A stretch of 64,000 nt of DNA. Origin: DAOQAU01 sp964640325 (lineage in GTDB: Bacteria > Cyanobacteriota > Vampirovibrionia > Gastranaerophilales > Gastranaerophilaceae). The stretch is taken from the NCBI GenBank assembly GCA_964640325.1, contig CAZXID010000005.1, positions 1-64,000 of the forward strand. The letters are read 5' to 3'. The notes beneath the pieces are model-generated. The model worked only from the letters and a program-made list of their open reading frames with translations. It had not been told where the DNA came from and ran no database searches. The position numbers were made by a program, and so were the translations under genes. Shown in pieces: positions 1 through 8,305 of the stretch (positions within the stretch are counted from its first letter, which is position 1; each line of letters begins with the position of its first letter).

Positions 1-1
1 C

Positions 2-232
2 TGTGCGAAATGTTTAATAAAAAATTATAACAAGTGTAAAGATAGGAAAATGCTAAATGAAAGATTTTTAACCAATAATTACAAAAATTTTGTGGAATAC
101 TTTGAAAAAAATAATATTGAAGATTTAGCACAAGAACTTACAAAAACCTTATCCTCTAAACATTTTATAACAAAATATCTACGTGATAATTTAAAAAAAA
201 CTTTGAAAGAAGAAAGTTTAACGAATGCCTAA
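2..232 (+). CDS. C-terminal fragment of an unknown protein, cut by the window edge
   Basis: The frame is open from base 2 to the stop at 230-232, giving 76 residues with no start inside the window, so this is the 3' end of a longer gene. The tail is lysine-rich and helical, with two Cys near the visible start. The stop overlaps the next glycosyltransferase start by 8 bases, which indicates one operon and translational coupling. By context the whole gene may be a glycosyltransferase or other glycan-locus enzyme, but nothing in the fragment proves it. Confidence 0.5.
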   Translation, partial: CAKCLIKNYNKCKDRKMLNERFLTNNYKNFVEYFEKNNIEDLAQELTKTLSSKHFITKYLRDNLKKTLKEESLTNA

Positions 233-1184
233 AATATCAATAATAATACCTGTATATAACACGGAACAATATCTGAAAAGATGTCTTGAGAGTGTATGCA
301 GCCAGACCTTAAAAGACATTGAGATAATTTGTGTAAATGATTCATCTTCTGACAATTCACTTGCACTTTTAAAAGAGTTTGAAAAAAGAGATAATAGAAT
401 AAAAATAATTAATTTGGATAAAAATGAAGGAGCTTCTGTAGCAAGAAACTCAGGACTTGAAATTGCAAGAGGCGAATATTTAGGATTTGTTGACTCTGAT
501 GATACTGTTGACCTTGATTTTTATGAAAAACTTTACTCCAAAGCAAAAAGCAAAAATGCCGATGTAGTCAAAGGTACTTTGAAATGCTTTTATCACAAAA
601 ACGGCTCAATTCAAATTTTACCGGAACATGACTTAAACAATGAAATTAAAAAAAATAAAGCTTATTTCTATTATACGTTTACTACTGCAATTTATAAAAC
701 CAATTTTATTAAAACAAATAAAATATTTTTCCCAAAAGGGATAATACATTTTGAAGACCCTTTCTTTACGATAAAAGCCGGATTATACTATAAAAAAATA
801 GAAATTGTAGAAGATGCCTGTTATTATTACATAGACAATCCCAGCTCAACCAGCCGTAAAATTCCAACAAAAACACATGTTCATTCCTTGGTTACAAGTG
901 CTAATATGATAGTTGATATGTTAAATAAAAATAACGTAGAAAAACTTCACTACATTATTGTTTTTAATTTTGTAATGACACAAGTTTTAATTTGGTGTGG
1001 AAGAACAGATGTTGAGGATATATTAACCAAAAAAGCCATTAATGGACTTATTGAAATATTTAAAAAGTGCAAATATAAAAATGATTTTCTAAACTTATAT
1101 TTTTTAGAAAAGAAAAAATTAAAGTATAAAAATCAATTACCAAAAATAAGGGAAATAATCAAAAAGGATTTATCGAATGTATAA
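225..1184 (+). CDS. GT2-family glycosyltransferase
   Basis: This 319-residue protein has a GT-A fold, family 2. It opens with SIIIPVYNTE (5-14), the nucleotide-binding start of the family, followed by VNDSSSDNS (37-45) and the metal-binding DSDD at 90-93. Such enzymes transfer a sugar from a nucleotide-sugar to a growing cytoplasmic glycan; donor and acceptor cannot be read from sequence. The region after about residue 110 is variable and probably holds acceptor specificity. The gene overlaps its neighbours by 8 bases on each side. Its N-terminal 100 residues align without gaps with the next gene, so the two look like a tandem duplication that diverged at the C-terminus. Confidence 0.9.
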   Translation: MPKISIIIPVYNTEQYLKRCLESVCSQTLKDIEIICVNDSSSDNSLALLKEFEKRDNRIKIINLDKNEGASVARNSGLEIARGEYLGFVDSDDTVDLDFYEKLYSKAKSKNADVVKGTLKCFYHKNGSIQILPEHDLNNEIKKNKAYFYYTFTTAIYKTNFIKTNKIFFPKGIIHFEDPFFTIKAGLYYKKIEIVEDACYYYIDNPSSTSRKIPTKTHVHSLVTSANMIVDMLNKNNVEKLHYIIVFNFVMTQVLIWCGRTDVEDILTKKAINGLIEIFKKCKYKNDFLNLYFLEKKKLKYKNQLPKIREIIKKDLSNV

Positions 1185-2220
1185 AGTTTCCATAATAATA
1201 CCTGTATATAATTCGGAAAAATATTTAGAGCAATGTCTTGAAAGTGCTTGCGGCCAAACCTTAAAAGATATTGAGATAATTTGTGTAAATGATGCTTCTT
1301 CTGATAATTCATTTGCTATTTTAAAAGAGTTTGAAAAAAAAGATAAACGTCTTAAAATTGTCAACCATGAAAAAAATCAGGGTGAATCAACTGCGAGGAA
1401 TAACGGATTAAAAAGAGCTTCTGGCGAATATATCGCATTTTTAGATAATGATGACCGTATCGATTTAAATTTCTGCGAAAAATTGTACAAACAGGCAAAA
1501 AGAGAAAATGCAGACATTTCAAAAGGCAATATTTGCACGTATGATTTTAATGGTAAAAAAATAGAAACTAAAAGTCTTAATGAATTAATTCAAGAAAAGG
1601 ATGATAAAATGTATTTCATCTTTAATTGGTGGACTGCAATATACAGAAGGGCTTTAATTGAAAATAACAATTTAATTTTTCCTGAAGCATTAATTCTTGG
1701 AGGTGATGTGGTTTTTTTAAATAAAGCTTTAATCGCCTCGAATAAACTTACAATAGTAGATGACGTATTTTATTATTACTATCGTAGAAAAAATAGTGGC
1801 GATTCAAAAATGCTTAGTTTAAAAAAAGTAAAATCAAATTTAAAAGCCTATGAAATGATTATAGATAATATAAACTGTTGTGACCCAAAAATGCTAAATG
1901 AAGAAGCTTACAAGTTTATTTACAAAAATTTTTTTATCGCAACATTAAATATAATGTTTAGAAATAAATCTATTGAAAGTAAAAAAATCACATTTAATGC
2001 TATTTTAGATTTTTATGATAAAAGTAAATATAAAAAAGATTTATTAAAAAACATTTCAAGCTATAATCAAAGTTTACCGAAATATTTTTTGAATAAGGAC
2101 TTTGAAGGATTATTTAATATTTTAAGTAAATGTGAGAGCAAAGAAAAAATACTTTTAACAGAATTAAGAAATAAAGCAAAGGCGAATTTTATAAGTTCAA
2201 CAAAAAAATTTACAGGTTGA
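1177..2220 (+). CDS. GT2-family glycosyltransferase, paralogue of the upstream gene
   Basis: This 347-residue GT-A glycosyltransferase has SIIIPVYNSE at 5-14, VNDASSDNS at 37-45 and DNDD at 90-93 in place of the DSDD of its upstream paralogue. The first 100 residues match that paralogue almost position for position, while the acceptor half is quite different, so the pair probably add different sugars or linkages to one glycan. The ATG at 1177 lies inside the end of the upstream gene (8-base overlap), so translation is likely coupled. The ABC flippase that follows starts 78 bases later behind its own promoter-like sequence. Confidence 0.9.
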   Translation: MYKVSIIIPVYNSEKYLEQCLESACGQTLKDIEIICVNDASSDNSFAILKEFEKKDKRLKIVNHEKNQGESTARNNGLKRASGEYIAFLDNDDRIDLNFCEKLYKQAKRENADISKGNICTYDFNGKKIETKSLNELIQEKDDKMYFIFNWWTAIYRRALIENNNLIFPEALILGGDVVFLNKALIASNKLTIVDDVFYYYYRRKNSGDSKMLSLKKVKSNLKAYEMIIDNINCCDPKMLNEEAYKFIYKNFFIATLNIMFRNKSIESKKITFNAILDFYDKSKYKKDLLKNISSYNQSLPKYFLNKDFEGLFNILSKCESKEKILLTELRNKAKANFISSTKKFTG

Positions 2221-2265
2221 ATTCTTTAATTAATAACAAAAGTATAAAAAGCATTAAAATGGTTT

Positions 2266-2292
2266 TTTACACGAATCATTTTATGCTAGAAT
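2266..2292 (+). promoter_or_regulatory. Promoter-like sequence for a leaderless ABC-transporter mRNA
   Basis: TTTACA (2266-2271) and TAGAAT (2287-2292, preceded by TG as in an extended -10) lie just before the gene. The -10 ends exactly six bases before the ATG at 2299, so RNA would begin at or next to the start codon. The 15-base spacer is short; the extended -10 may compensate. No Shine-Dalgarno sequence is present at this ATG. Confidence 0.5.
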
Positions 2293-2298
2293 CGTATA

Positions 2299-4092
2299 AT
2301 GTTTTTAGAAAATTTCAATAAATTTATAAAATATTATGCAAAGGGGAGGATGTTAAAACTAGCCGGTTTTGTATTCCTTTCTTTAATATCAGGCGGAATG
2401 GAATTTATTGGAATAGCTATGGTTTATCCCTTTACTCTTTTATTAATAAATCCCGAAAAGATGATTGATAACAGATATTTTCAAATGATTTTTCACACAA
2501 CATCTGAAACTAATATTACATATTTAGCATTTAGCCTAGGCGCTTTAATAATAGTAATATTCATTATAAAAAATCTTTTTATGATTTTAAATACATATTT
2601 ACAATTACATTTTATAAAGAATTGGAATTTTCATATAGAAAAAATGTTATTAAAATACTATTTATACGCGCCGTACAAAGAAATAAATAATATAACTCCG
2701 GCAACAAAATTATATAATATCGGTTCATTAATAAATTCGACACTAAACAATTTTGTATTAAGAGGAATAAATTTATTTACACAAACAGTGACAGTTACAG
2801 CGATATTAATACTAATATTAATAAAAAGTTTTATCCCCGCAATATTGGCTGGTACATTCATTGTGATATCAATGACCTTAAATAATAAATTGTTAAAAGA
2901 TAAATTGGTAAACGTATCAGAAAAGATATTGCCCTTATTAAAAAAAGTTACTAAGATAAGGGTCGATTCATTATCAAACTTAAAAGAATTAAAAGTTTTT
3001 TTAGCCGAAGACTATTTTTATAATTCGTATGAAAAAGTAATGGAAGAAAAAAATCATTTAGATTTATTGTCAACGGTATTAAATTCGGTACCGCCATATG
3101 TGGTAGAAATATTCATTGTGATAACATTATTAATAGTAGCAGGAATGATATCAATACAAAATATAGATAATGCATCAAGCATAGTGGCCTCATCCGCTTT
3201 AGTTGCAGCAGCTATATTCAGATTGGCTCCGGCATTAAATAAAGTACAAAATTGTATTAATTCAATGAATTCTAATCGTAGTTTAGCAAAAGAAATGATT
3301 AAAATATATGAAGATAATAATTTTTATAATATAAAGTATAGAAAAATAAAAAAAATAAAGTTCAACAGCTTATTAGAATTAAGAAAAGTAAACTTCGGTT
3401 ACGAAGAAAACACCCTAATCTTAAAAAATATAAATTTAGAAATAAAGAAGGGTGAGTTTATAGGTATAATAGGAAAATCAGGAGCAGGTAAAACGACATT
3501 AATAGATATAATAATGGGATTATTACCAATAGACGGCGGCAAAATTATTCTAGACGGGGAGGATATAACCAATAATATTGAAGATATGAGGACGTTAGTA
3601 GGTTATGTGCCACAAGAAATAAATTTATTAGACCGACCGATAAGAGAAAATATTGCTTGGGGTGTAAATAAAGAGGATATAGATGATCAAAAGATAAAGA
3701 AAATCTTAAAAATAGTAATGATGGAAGATGAGATATCAAAATCAGAAGATGGAATATATGCTATTAGAAAGTTTTCACAAGGTCAAAAGCAGAGAATTGC
3801 ATTAGCAAGGGCATTATATAGAGAACCTGAGTTATTAATCTTAGACGAAGCTACATCTTCTTTGGATTTACACACAGAAAAAAAGATAACAGAAACTCTA
3901 GATGAATTCAAAATGAAAACAACAATAATAGCAATAGCACATAGATTATCAACATTAAAAAGTTGTGATAAATTAATATATTTAAATGAAGGCAGTATAA
4001 TTGATATAGGAACATTTGATGAGCTATCCAGAAGACATGAAGATGTTGGTAAATTAATAAAATTATCAAACATAGAAGTAAAATTGCTTTAG
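2299..4092 (+). CDS. ABC transporter, fused permease and ATPase (PglK/MsbA-like flippase)
   Basis: This 597-residue half-transporter has an N-terminal six-helix ABC exporter domain (about 15-320) and a C-terminal ATPase (about 355-597). The ATPase shows Walker A GKSGAGKTT (near 390), a non-standard signature FSQGQ in place of LSGGQ, Walker B LLILDEA (near 512) and the AHR switch histidine. The opening LSLISGGMEFIGIA resembles PglK-type oligosaccharide-lipid flippases. Directly after two glycosyltransferases, the likely role is flipping a lipid-linked glycan across the inner membrane, where it works as a dimer. The start at 2299 has no ribosome site; an inner ATG at 2350 follows AGGGGAGG but with no spacing and would cut into the domain, so 2299 is preferred. 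Confidence 0.88.
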   Translation: MFLENFNKFIKYYAKGRMLKLAGFVFLSLISGGMEFIGIAMVYPFTLLLINPEKMIDNRYFQMIFHTTSETNITYLAFSLGALIIVIFIIKNLFMILNTYLQLHFIKNWNFHIEKMLLKYYLYAPYKEINNITPATKLYNIGSLINSTLNNFVLRGINLFTQTVTVTAILILILIKSFIPAILAGTFIVISMTLNNKLLKDKLVNVSEKILPLLKKVTKIRVDSLSNLKELKVFLAEDYFYNSYEKVMEEKNHLDLLSTVLNSVPPYVVEIFIVITLLIVAGMISIQNIDNASSIVASSALVAAAIFRLAPALNKVQNCINSMNSNRSLAKEMIKIYEDNNFYNIKYRKIKKIKFNSLLELRKVNFGYEENTLILKNINLEIKKGEFIGIIGKSGAGKTTLIDIIMGLLPIDGGKIILDGEDITNNIEDMRTLVGYVPQEINLLDRPIRENIAWGVNKEDIDDQKIKKILKIVMMEDEISKSEDGIYAIRKFSQGQKQRIALARALYREPELLILDEATSSLDLHTEKKITETLDEFKMKTTIIAIAHRLSTLKSCDKLIYLNEGSIIDIGTFDELSRRHEDVGKLIKLSNIEVKLL

Positions 4093-4147
4093 CCCGTCAA
4101 AGGGAAGCCTGGCATTGTCTTGGTCGCTCGCGTTAAACAGGTTCCTC

Positions 4148-4172
4148 TCAAAAAACGATACTTAATCGTTTT
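4148..4172 (+). terminator. Hairpin terminator after the ABC transporter
   Basis: The arms AAAAAACGAT and ATCGTTTTTT form a 10-base perfect stem around a 5-base loop, with the T-rich right arm running into more T. It sits 56 bases past the transporter stop and fits intrinsic termination of the glycan operon. Confidence 0.6.
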
Positions 4173-4297
4173 TTTCGGCAGAGTGGTTTTTCTTTTCACA
4201 AGCTTTACTTGCTCCAAAGAAAAGACCTTCGCCCTCTGCTCGCTCCCGTCCTCACCCACTGACAAGCCTTCGGCTTGTGCGGCTTCTCATCTCACTC

Positions 4298-4351
4298 ACT
4301 TTCCTCCATTAAAAAAGCCCCTTTTAGGGGGCTTTTTTAATGGAGGAAAGT
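4298..4351. terminator. Very stable 24-base-arm hairpin, probably a bidirectional terminator
   Basis: The left arm 4298-4321 and right arm 4328-4351 are exact reverse complements around a 6-base loop. The stem contains AAAAAAGCCCC opposite GGGGCTTTTTT, so a T-run follows a GC block on either strand. It would insulate the glycan locus from the accessory region. Confidence 0.65.
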
Positions 4352-4483
4352 GTAGTTTTGACAGCAAAAGTCTCTGGATATTTACTTGGTTACATTAAAC
4401 AGCGTTACAAATTGTTTGCGCTGTCTTGTTCACACAAGTCAAGTCCTATTTGGCTTTTAACATCTTTTTGACACAATAATAAC

Positions 4484-4512
4484 TTGACTTAATGGCAATT
4501 TAATGGCATAAT
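4484..4512 (+). promoter_or_regulatory. Promoter of the Fic gene
   Basis: TTGACT (4484-4489) and CATAAT (4507-4512) are separated by exactly 17 bases, a good vegetative-type promoter. It lies 34 bases upstream of the Fic start. Confidence 0.65.
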
Positions 4513-4546
4513 AATGGTATGTTCATGACTAAATAATGGAGTGGAA

Positions 4547-5632
4547 ATGTCAGGCAAACAAATTAAATTCAATCCTAATTATGTTATTACAAAAAATATT
4601 GCAAATAATATCTTAAGGATAGAGCAGATTAAAGAACAGATTAAGAGTTTACCGGTGACGCCTCAATTAATGGCATCTTTAAGAGAAAGTGCCAAATTAA
4701 TGACAACCCACTATTCAACTCAAATTGAGGGGAATAGGTTAACTCAAGAACAGGTAGTTGATGTTATAAAGAATAATAAAGTTATTCCCCAAAGACAAAG
4801 AGATGAAAAAGAAATAAAGGGGTATTATAAAGCAATTGAATATGCCGAAAAACTGGCTCAAAAAAAAGCCTTCATATCAGAAAATGAAATTAAGACAATC
4901 CATTCTCTTGTTGAAAATAACAACAAACCAACCCCCTATAGAGATGGACAAAACGTTATTAAAGATAGCTTAACAGGTAATATAGTTTACATGCCACCGG
5001 AAGCAAGCGATGTGGAAAACCTAATGAAAGATTTTATTAACTGGATAAATTGTGATGAAGGCACTCCAATACCTATAAAGGCCGCAATCGTTCATTACCA
5101 ATTTGTAACTATTCACCCCTATTATGACGGTAACGGCAGAAGTGCAAGACTTTTGACAACTTTGATTTTACATAAAAACGGTTATGATTTAAAAGGAATT
5201 TATTCATTGGAAGAATATTATGCAAAAGATTTAAAAGGTTATTATGATGCAGTAACAATAGGACCTTCTCATAATTATTATATGGGAAGAGTCGAAGCGG
5301 ATATTACAAAATGGATAGAATATTTCATTTTCGGTATGAAAGAAGCTTTTGAAAATGTTTATAACAAAGCTGCTTCACAAAGCAAGCAAAAAGATTTATT
5401 ACCTATTTTAAGAGAACTTGATGCGAAGCAAAGAAAAATATTAGAACTTTTTGAAAACCAAAAAATAATTACATCTAATGATATAGCTATTTTCTTTAAT
5501 TTTGCTCCAAGAACCGCAAGACAACTTGCTCAAAATTGGGTTGATGAAGGATTTTTGATTATGGTTGACGCATCTAAAAAATCACGTAAATATCAATTAA
5601 ATAAAAATTTAGAAAAACGTTTGAATAAGTAA
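4547..5632 (+). CDS. Fic-domain protein (putative AMP-transferase) with C-terminal winged helix
   Basis: This 361-residue Fic/DOC protein carries the core motif HPYYDGNGRSAR (about 189-200), which holds the catalytic His and the phosphate-binding GNGR. These enzymes usually move AMP from ATP onto protein hydroxyls. An N-terminal STQIEGN (about 57-63) fits the (S/T)xxxE(G/N) inhibitory helix of class II Fic proteins, so activity is probably self-restrained and no separate antitoxin is needed. The last 100 residues look like a winged helix (NFAPRTARQLAQNWVDEG), suggesting DNA binding or partner recognition. The start at ATG 4547 follows GGAG by 5 bases; a GTG two codons earlier is less likely. 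The target is unknown. Confidence 0.9.
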   Translation: MSGKQIKFNPNYVITKNIANNILRIEQIKEQIKSLPVTPQLMASLRESAKLMTTHYSTQIEGNRLTQEQVVDVIKNNKVIPQRQRDEKEIKGYYKAIEYAEKLAQKKAFISENEIKTIHSLVENNNKPTPYRDGQNVIKDSLTGNIVYMPPEASDVENLMKDFINWINCDEGTPIPIKAAIVHYQFVTIHPYYDGNGRSARLLTTLILHKNGYDLKGIYSLEEYYAKDLKGYYDAVTIGPSHNYYMGRVEADITKWIEYFIFGMKEAFENVYNKAASQSKQKDLLPILRELDAKQRKILELFENQKIITSNDIAIFFNFAPRTARQLAQNWVDEGFLIMVDASKKSRKYQLNKNLEKRLNK

Positions 5633-5993
5633 ATATTTTTTGCACAAATCGGACTAGGTAAAGTTGAGAAAGAGAATTTTTTAAAAATTCGGCAAAATGT
5701 TGAGAGAGTTGTAGGATGTGGTTTTAACCGCACCGTCATTAGGCGTAACATGATTGGTGCGTCAAAATGACGCACCCTATAGATTACAGACTTAAAAATT
5801 TGTCCGTTGGTTGACAAAAATTAAAAAAATAAGTATATAATAAATAGAAGGGGATAAATCTTGTTCGGATTTTTATTTTTTAACCCTCCTTCTGCTAATG
5901 ATAAATTAATAGGAAATTTTACTATGGATAGTAGTTGATTTTATTGGCATGTTTATTTTTATATTTACGTTATTATTTAAAAAGGAGAATAAA
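5633..5993. other. Gene-free stretch with repeat copy, hairpin and promoter
   Basis: No gene is seen. From 5660 to about 5708 lies a sequence nearly identical to 10449-10495. A perfect 9-base-arm hairpin, GGTGCGTCA/TGACGCACC, occupies 5756-5776. TTGACA (5811-5816) with TATATA (5834-5839, 17-base spacer) or TATAAT (5836-5841) is a likely promoter for the two small genes downstream. Its roughly 145-base leader contains a GAAGG...CCTTC stem at 5847-5892. Confidence 0.55.
5660..5708. repeat. Left copy of a ~48-base direct repeat flanking the accessory island
   Basis: The copies share GAGAAAGAGAATTTTT exactly, then diverge over about 7 bases, then share GGCAAAA(A/T)GTTGAGAGA. The partner is at 10449-10495 in the same orientation, and the recombinase and small genes lie between. 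It may mark an insertion boundary or be one of a family of extragenic repeats. Confidence 0.6.
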
Positions 5994-6383
5994 ATGACAA
6001 AGAAAATAGTTTGTAAAAAGGGAAGAGCTTGGTTGATTACTTGGGAGAAAATAGGAGGATGGAAAAAAATCCCAAATAATAAAGAAGTAATCGGAATAAG
6101 AGATGCAAGAACAAGTGATAAAAAGATTTTTGAATTTATTGAATATTATTATATTTCACATATACTTGACGTAGAAGCCATGGCAAAGTATATAAAAAAT
6201 AAGAAACACTCTGCAATACAAATAAAATATGGGGCTTATGATGGTGTGCCAAACTCGGGTATAATTGAAGCTGGATGTGGACAAAACCCATATATTAAAG
6301 CAAGAATAGTTACAAATTTAATAATTTTTGATGATGATACATTCAAATTTGAAGAATTTGAATTTCCAAAAATTAGTTATTAA
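5994..6383 (+). CDS. Hypothetical protein, first of a small pair
   Basis: This 129-residue soluble protein is not recognised. Its start at ATG 5994 follows AAGGAG by 6 bases; an in-frame upstream ATG at 5949 has no ribosome site. It begins with a basic stretch (TKKIVCKKGRAWLITW), has a middle segment rich in Tyr and Ile, and an acidic end (DDDTFKFEEFEF). There is no signal peptide or membrane segment. It is followed 17 bases later by another unknown gene with a strong ribosome site, so the two form an operon. The layout resembles toxin-immunity or phage-defence pairs, but no motif supports that. Confidence 0.65.
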   Translation: MTKKIVCKKGRAWLITWEKIGGWKKIPNNKEVIGIRDARTSDKKIFEFIEYYYISHILDVEAMAKYIKNKKHSAIQIKYGAYDGVPNSGIIEAGCGQNPYIKARIVTNLIIFDDDTFKFEEFEFPKISY

Positions 6384-6400
6384 AAATAAAGGAGAAAATA

Positions 6401-6805
6401 ATGAAAAATATAAATGAGTGTTCTTTTACAACTAATGAAGATGATTTATTAGATTTGATTGCCAGTATGAGTGATAATTACTTGGATTATTTTAAATCAA
6501 CGAGACAAGATAGCAATGTTATTTTTGAATTTTCAGGATTACCACCTGTAAAATATTTTTGTAACTACAAGAAAAAGAAGAATTATTTTGAATTTACAAA
6601 AAACAGTAAAGTTTATCAAATAATAATAACTGTAGATTGTGAGAATCCCAATAATAGAGATTTTTACCAAAAAGTTTATCCGCTTATTTTTTCTAAAGGT
6701 GAGAATATACATGCCATATACAAAAATGTAGAAGAACTGTCAAAATCAAATTGTTATTCAGTATATGAAATAATAGAAATAACCGAAAAAAATGGTGAAA
6801 CCTAA
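6401..6805 (+). CDS. Hypothetical protein, second of a small pair
   Basis: This 134-residue protein is not recognised. The ATG at 6401 follows AAAGGAGA by 5 bases. The sequence is acidic at both ends (NEDDLLDLIASMSDNYLDY and a Glu-rich C-terminus) around a basic centre (NYKKKKNYFEF). No membrane segment or signal peptide is seen. It is co-transcribed with the preceding gene. A TTGGGGT/ACCCCAA stem at 6823-6840 follows but lacks a T-run. Confidence 0.62.
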   Translation: MKNINECSFTTNEDDLLDLIASMSDNYLDYFKSTRQDSNVIFEFSGLPPVKYFCNYKKKKNYFEFTKNSKVYQIIITVDCENPNNRDFYQKVYPLIFSKGENIHAIYKNVEELSKSNCYSVYEIIEITEKNGET

Positions 6806-6866
6806 AAATATAATTTTGTAGATTGGGGTTTCTACCCCAACGTAAACTCAATAGTCCCACCATTTT

Positions 6867-6934
6867 GTCATGCTGAATTTATTTCAGCATCTAACCAATG
6901 TGTGCTCGTGGGCTAGATCCTGAAACAAGTTTGT
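6867..6934. repeat. REP-like composite palindrome at the end of the ParB-like gene
   Basis: A full palindromic unit GTCATGCTGAA...TTCAGCATC (6867-6891) and a half unit GATCCTGAAACAAGTTTGTC (6915-6934) face each other. Units of the same type recur at 10402-10426 and 36834-36858. The unit supplies the stop codon and last residues of the minus-strand ParB-like gene. Confidence 0.7.
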
Positions 6935-7484
6935 CAAGCCCCCAAATATCTCCGAGTTTAACTCTTTCTGTAATTTCGTTAATATTATCTACACCGTCAG
7001 CTTCATCCTGAGTTTCTTTTTCAACACCATAATTATCTATTATAATTTCATCAATTTCTGCAATATCAAAACCGGTATCTGTAATCGTAAACTCAGTTGA
7101 CAAACTTAATTCTTGAAGTTCAATTTTAAGTATATCTTTGTCGTACTCGGCCTCTTCTGCTAATCTATTATCAGCTAGACGGTAAGCTTTAACTTGAGCT
7201 TCAGTTAGATGTTCAAGCATAATCACAGGAGCCACTTGATACCCCAAGCCCTTTAAGGCTTCAATTCGTCCATGTCCGGCAATAATTTCATAGTTCTTGT
7301 CAACCAAAATCGGCGTTACTACTCCAAAAGTATGCATACTTTGAGCAATTTTGGCTACTTGCTTGTCCGAATGAATTTTTGCATTGTGCTTGTAATTTCG
7401 CAAAAGCGCAATATCAATGTATTCAATGTTTAATCCTTTGTTTTGACTCTTGGAGTTTAAAGAGTTTATTTGATTTTCTGGCAT
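6891..7484 (-). CDS. ParB/sulfiredoxin-like N-terminal domain protein, C-terminally truncated
   Basis: This 197-residue protein has a ParB-type fold at about 20-110 with VTPILVDKNYEIIAGHGRIEA and AYRLADNRLAE, typical of ParB domains fused to phage and island DNA methylases. In those fusions the text after VKLGDIWGL goes on to the methyltransferase. Here it breaks off and ends in 14 residues (DKLVSGSSPRAHIG) encoded by a REP-like palindrome, so the methylase part is missing. The start has an excellent ribosome site (AAGGAGG, 7 bases). Without its enzyme half it may be inactive or only bind DNA. It could equally be called a broken ParB-methylase gene. Confidence 0.8.
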   Translation of the reverse strand: MPENQINSLNSKSQNKGLNIEYIDIALLRNYKHNAKIHSDKQVAKIAQSMHTFGVVTPILVDKNYEIIAGHGRIEALKGLGYQVAPVIMLEHLTEAQVKAYRLADNRLAEEAEYDKDILKIELQELSLSTEFTITDTGFDIAEIDEIIIDNYGVEKETQDEADGVDNINEITERVKLGDIWGLDKLVSGSSPRAHIG

Positions 7485-7633
7485 ATTTGCCTCCTTATTT
7501 TCAAATGCCTCCTTGGCATTTCTGCAATATATATATACTGGTCTTTTGAAAACACATTAAAACTCTTTGCCAGAAAGACTTTTCAGGTAGATTTCTTTAA
7601 TAAACAACACGATATAGACAATTCTATGTTGCG

Positions 7634-7661
7634 AATTTTAATTTATGTTAAAATTAAAATT
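7634..7661. promoter_or_regulatory. Perfect AT dyad upstream of the zinc-ribbon gene
   Basis: AATTTTAATTT and AAATTAAAATT (11-base arms, 6-base loop) lie 22 bases before the zinc-ribbon start. The dyad could be an operator or an mRNA hairpin; nothing distinguishes the two. Confidence 0.35.
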
Positions 7662-7683
7662 ATTATTCAACAAGGGATTTAAA

Positions 7684-8175
7684 ATGCGTTGTGAGTGTGG
7701 CTCAGAAATTATTATTAAATATGGAAAAACTAGTGCTGACAAGCAAAGATTTAAATGTACCGAATGTGGAACGACATTTATTAAAGAACCTGAATATTAT
7801 ACAAAAACGGAAAAAAGACTTTTATCTATGCTTATAAATTTTTTGGATTTCAAATCAGAGGAACATTTTAATCTTCCTGATTTTGTTAAACTCTCTAGAG
7901 AAAAATATCATAAGGGAAGTGGCAGATTAAGCATAGAAAAGATATATGATTCAAGTAGATTTGATATTAATAAAGCTAAAGCAGTTATTTGCCAAGATGG
8001 AGATAAAGTCCTTGTATACGAGGTAAAAGAAAAAATTTTAGAAGAACTAACAGACAATAGAAGAGTAAAAATTCGTCCTTATATTTCTTGGAGATATAAA
8101 AGAAAACAATCAAAAAAACTTTTGACTAATCTACCACAAGAAGTGATTGATAGACACAAGAACAATAAAATTTAA
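7684..8175 (+). CDS. Zinc-ribbon protein with an IS1 InsA-like N-terminus
   Basis: This 163-residue protein starts at ATG 7684 after AAGGG. The first 35 residues form a zinc ribbon: CECGS then CTECGTTF, with the K(Y/N)GK...QRFKC spacing seen in IS1-type InsA proteins. The rest is basic and has no DDE residues that I can place, so it is not a complete transposase. The basic end (SWRYKRKQSKKLL) could bind nucleic acid. Between the ParB-like gene and a recombinase it is probably a mobile-element accessory or regulatory protein. Confidence 0.6.
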   Translation: MRCECGSEIIIKYGKTSADKQRFKCTECGTTFIKEPEYYTKTEKRLLSMLINFLDFKSEEHFNLPDFVKLSREKYHKGSGRLSIEKIYDSSRFDINKAKAVICQDGDKVLVYEVKEKILEELTDNRRVKIRPYISWRYKRKQSKKLLTNLPQEVIDRHKNNKI

Positions 8176-8305
8176 GTAAAATTTATTGTTTAAATTGTCT
8201 ATATATAAAGATACAAATTGTGTCTAGACCCCTTATAATCCTTGATTAATCTACTCTAGAGAGTGATTAATGTACTGTAATATAAATCATAGAAAGGGTT
8301 ACAGA

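Larger units (their letters stand above)
4093..4483. repeat. Gene-free stretch with a cluster of hairpins
   Basis: No credible gene lies here. The stretch is less AT-rich than its surroundings and contains several inverted repeats in a row: the terminator at 4148-4172; TTTTCTTT facing AAAGAAAA around 4190-4225; ACAAGCC/GGCTTGT at 4262-4279; and a perfect 24-base-arm hairpin at 4298-4351. The succession looks like an extragenic repetitive element or stacked terminators rather than a coding remnant. Confidence 0.55.

Noticed and set aside
4120..4398. 92-codon frame through the hairpin cluster
   Set aside because: It reads straight through the 24-base-arm hairpin and other inverted repeats, has no ribosome site and no protein-like pattern.
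7470..7682. 70-codon frame between the ParB-like and zinc-ribbon genes
   Set aside because: It overlaps the ParB-like gene start and its ribosome site on the other strand and has random AT-rich composition.
7684..8175. Complete IS1-type insertion sequence
   Set aside because: Only the zinc ribbon matches; no catalytic DDE residues, second frame or terminal inverted repeats were found.
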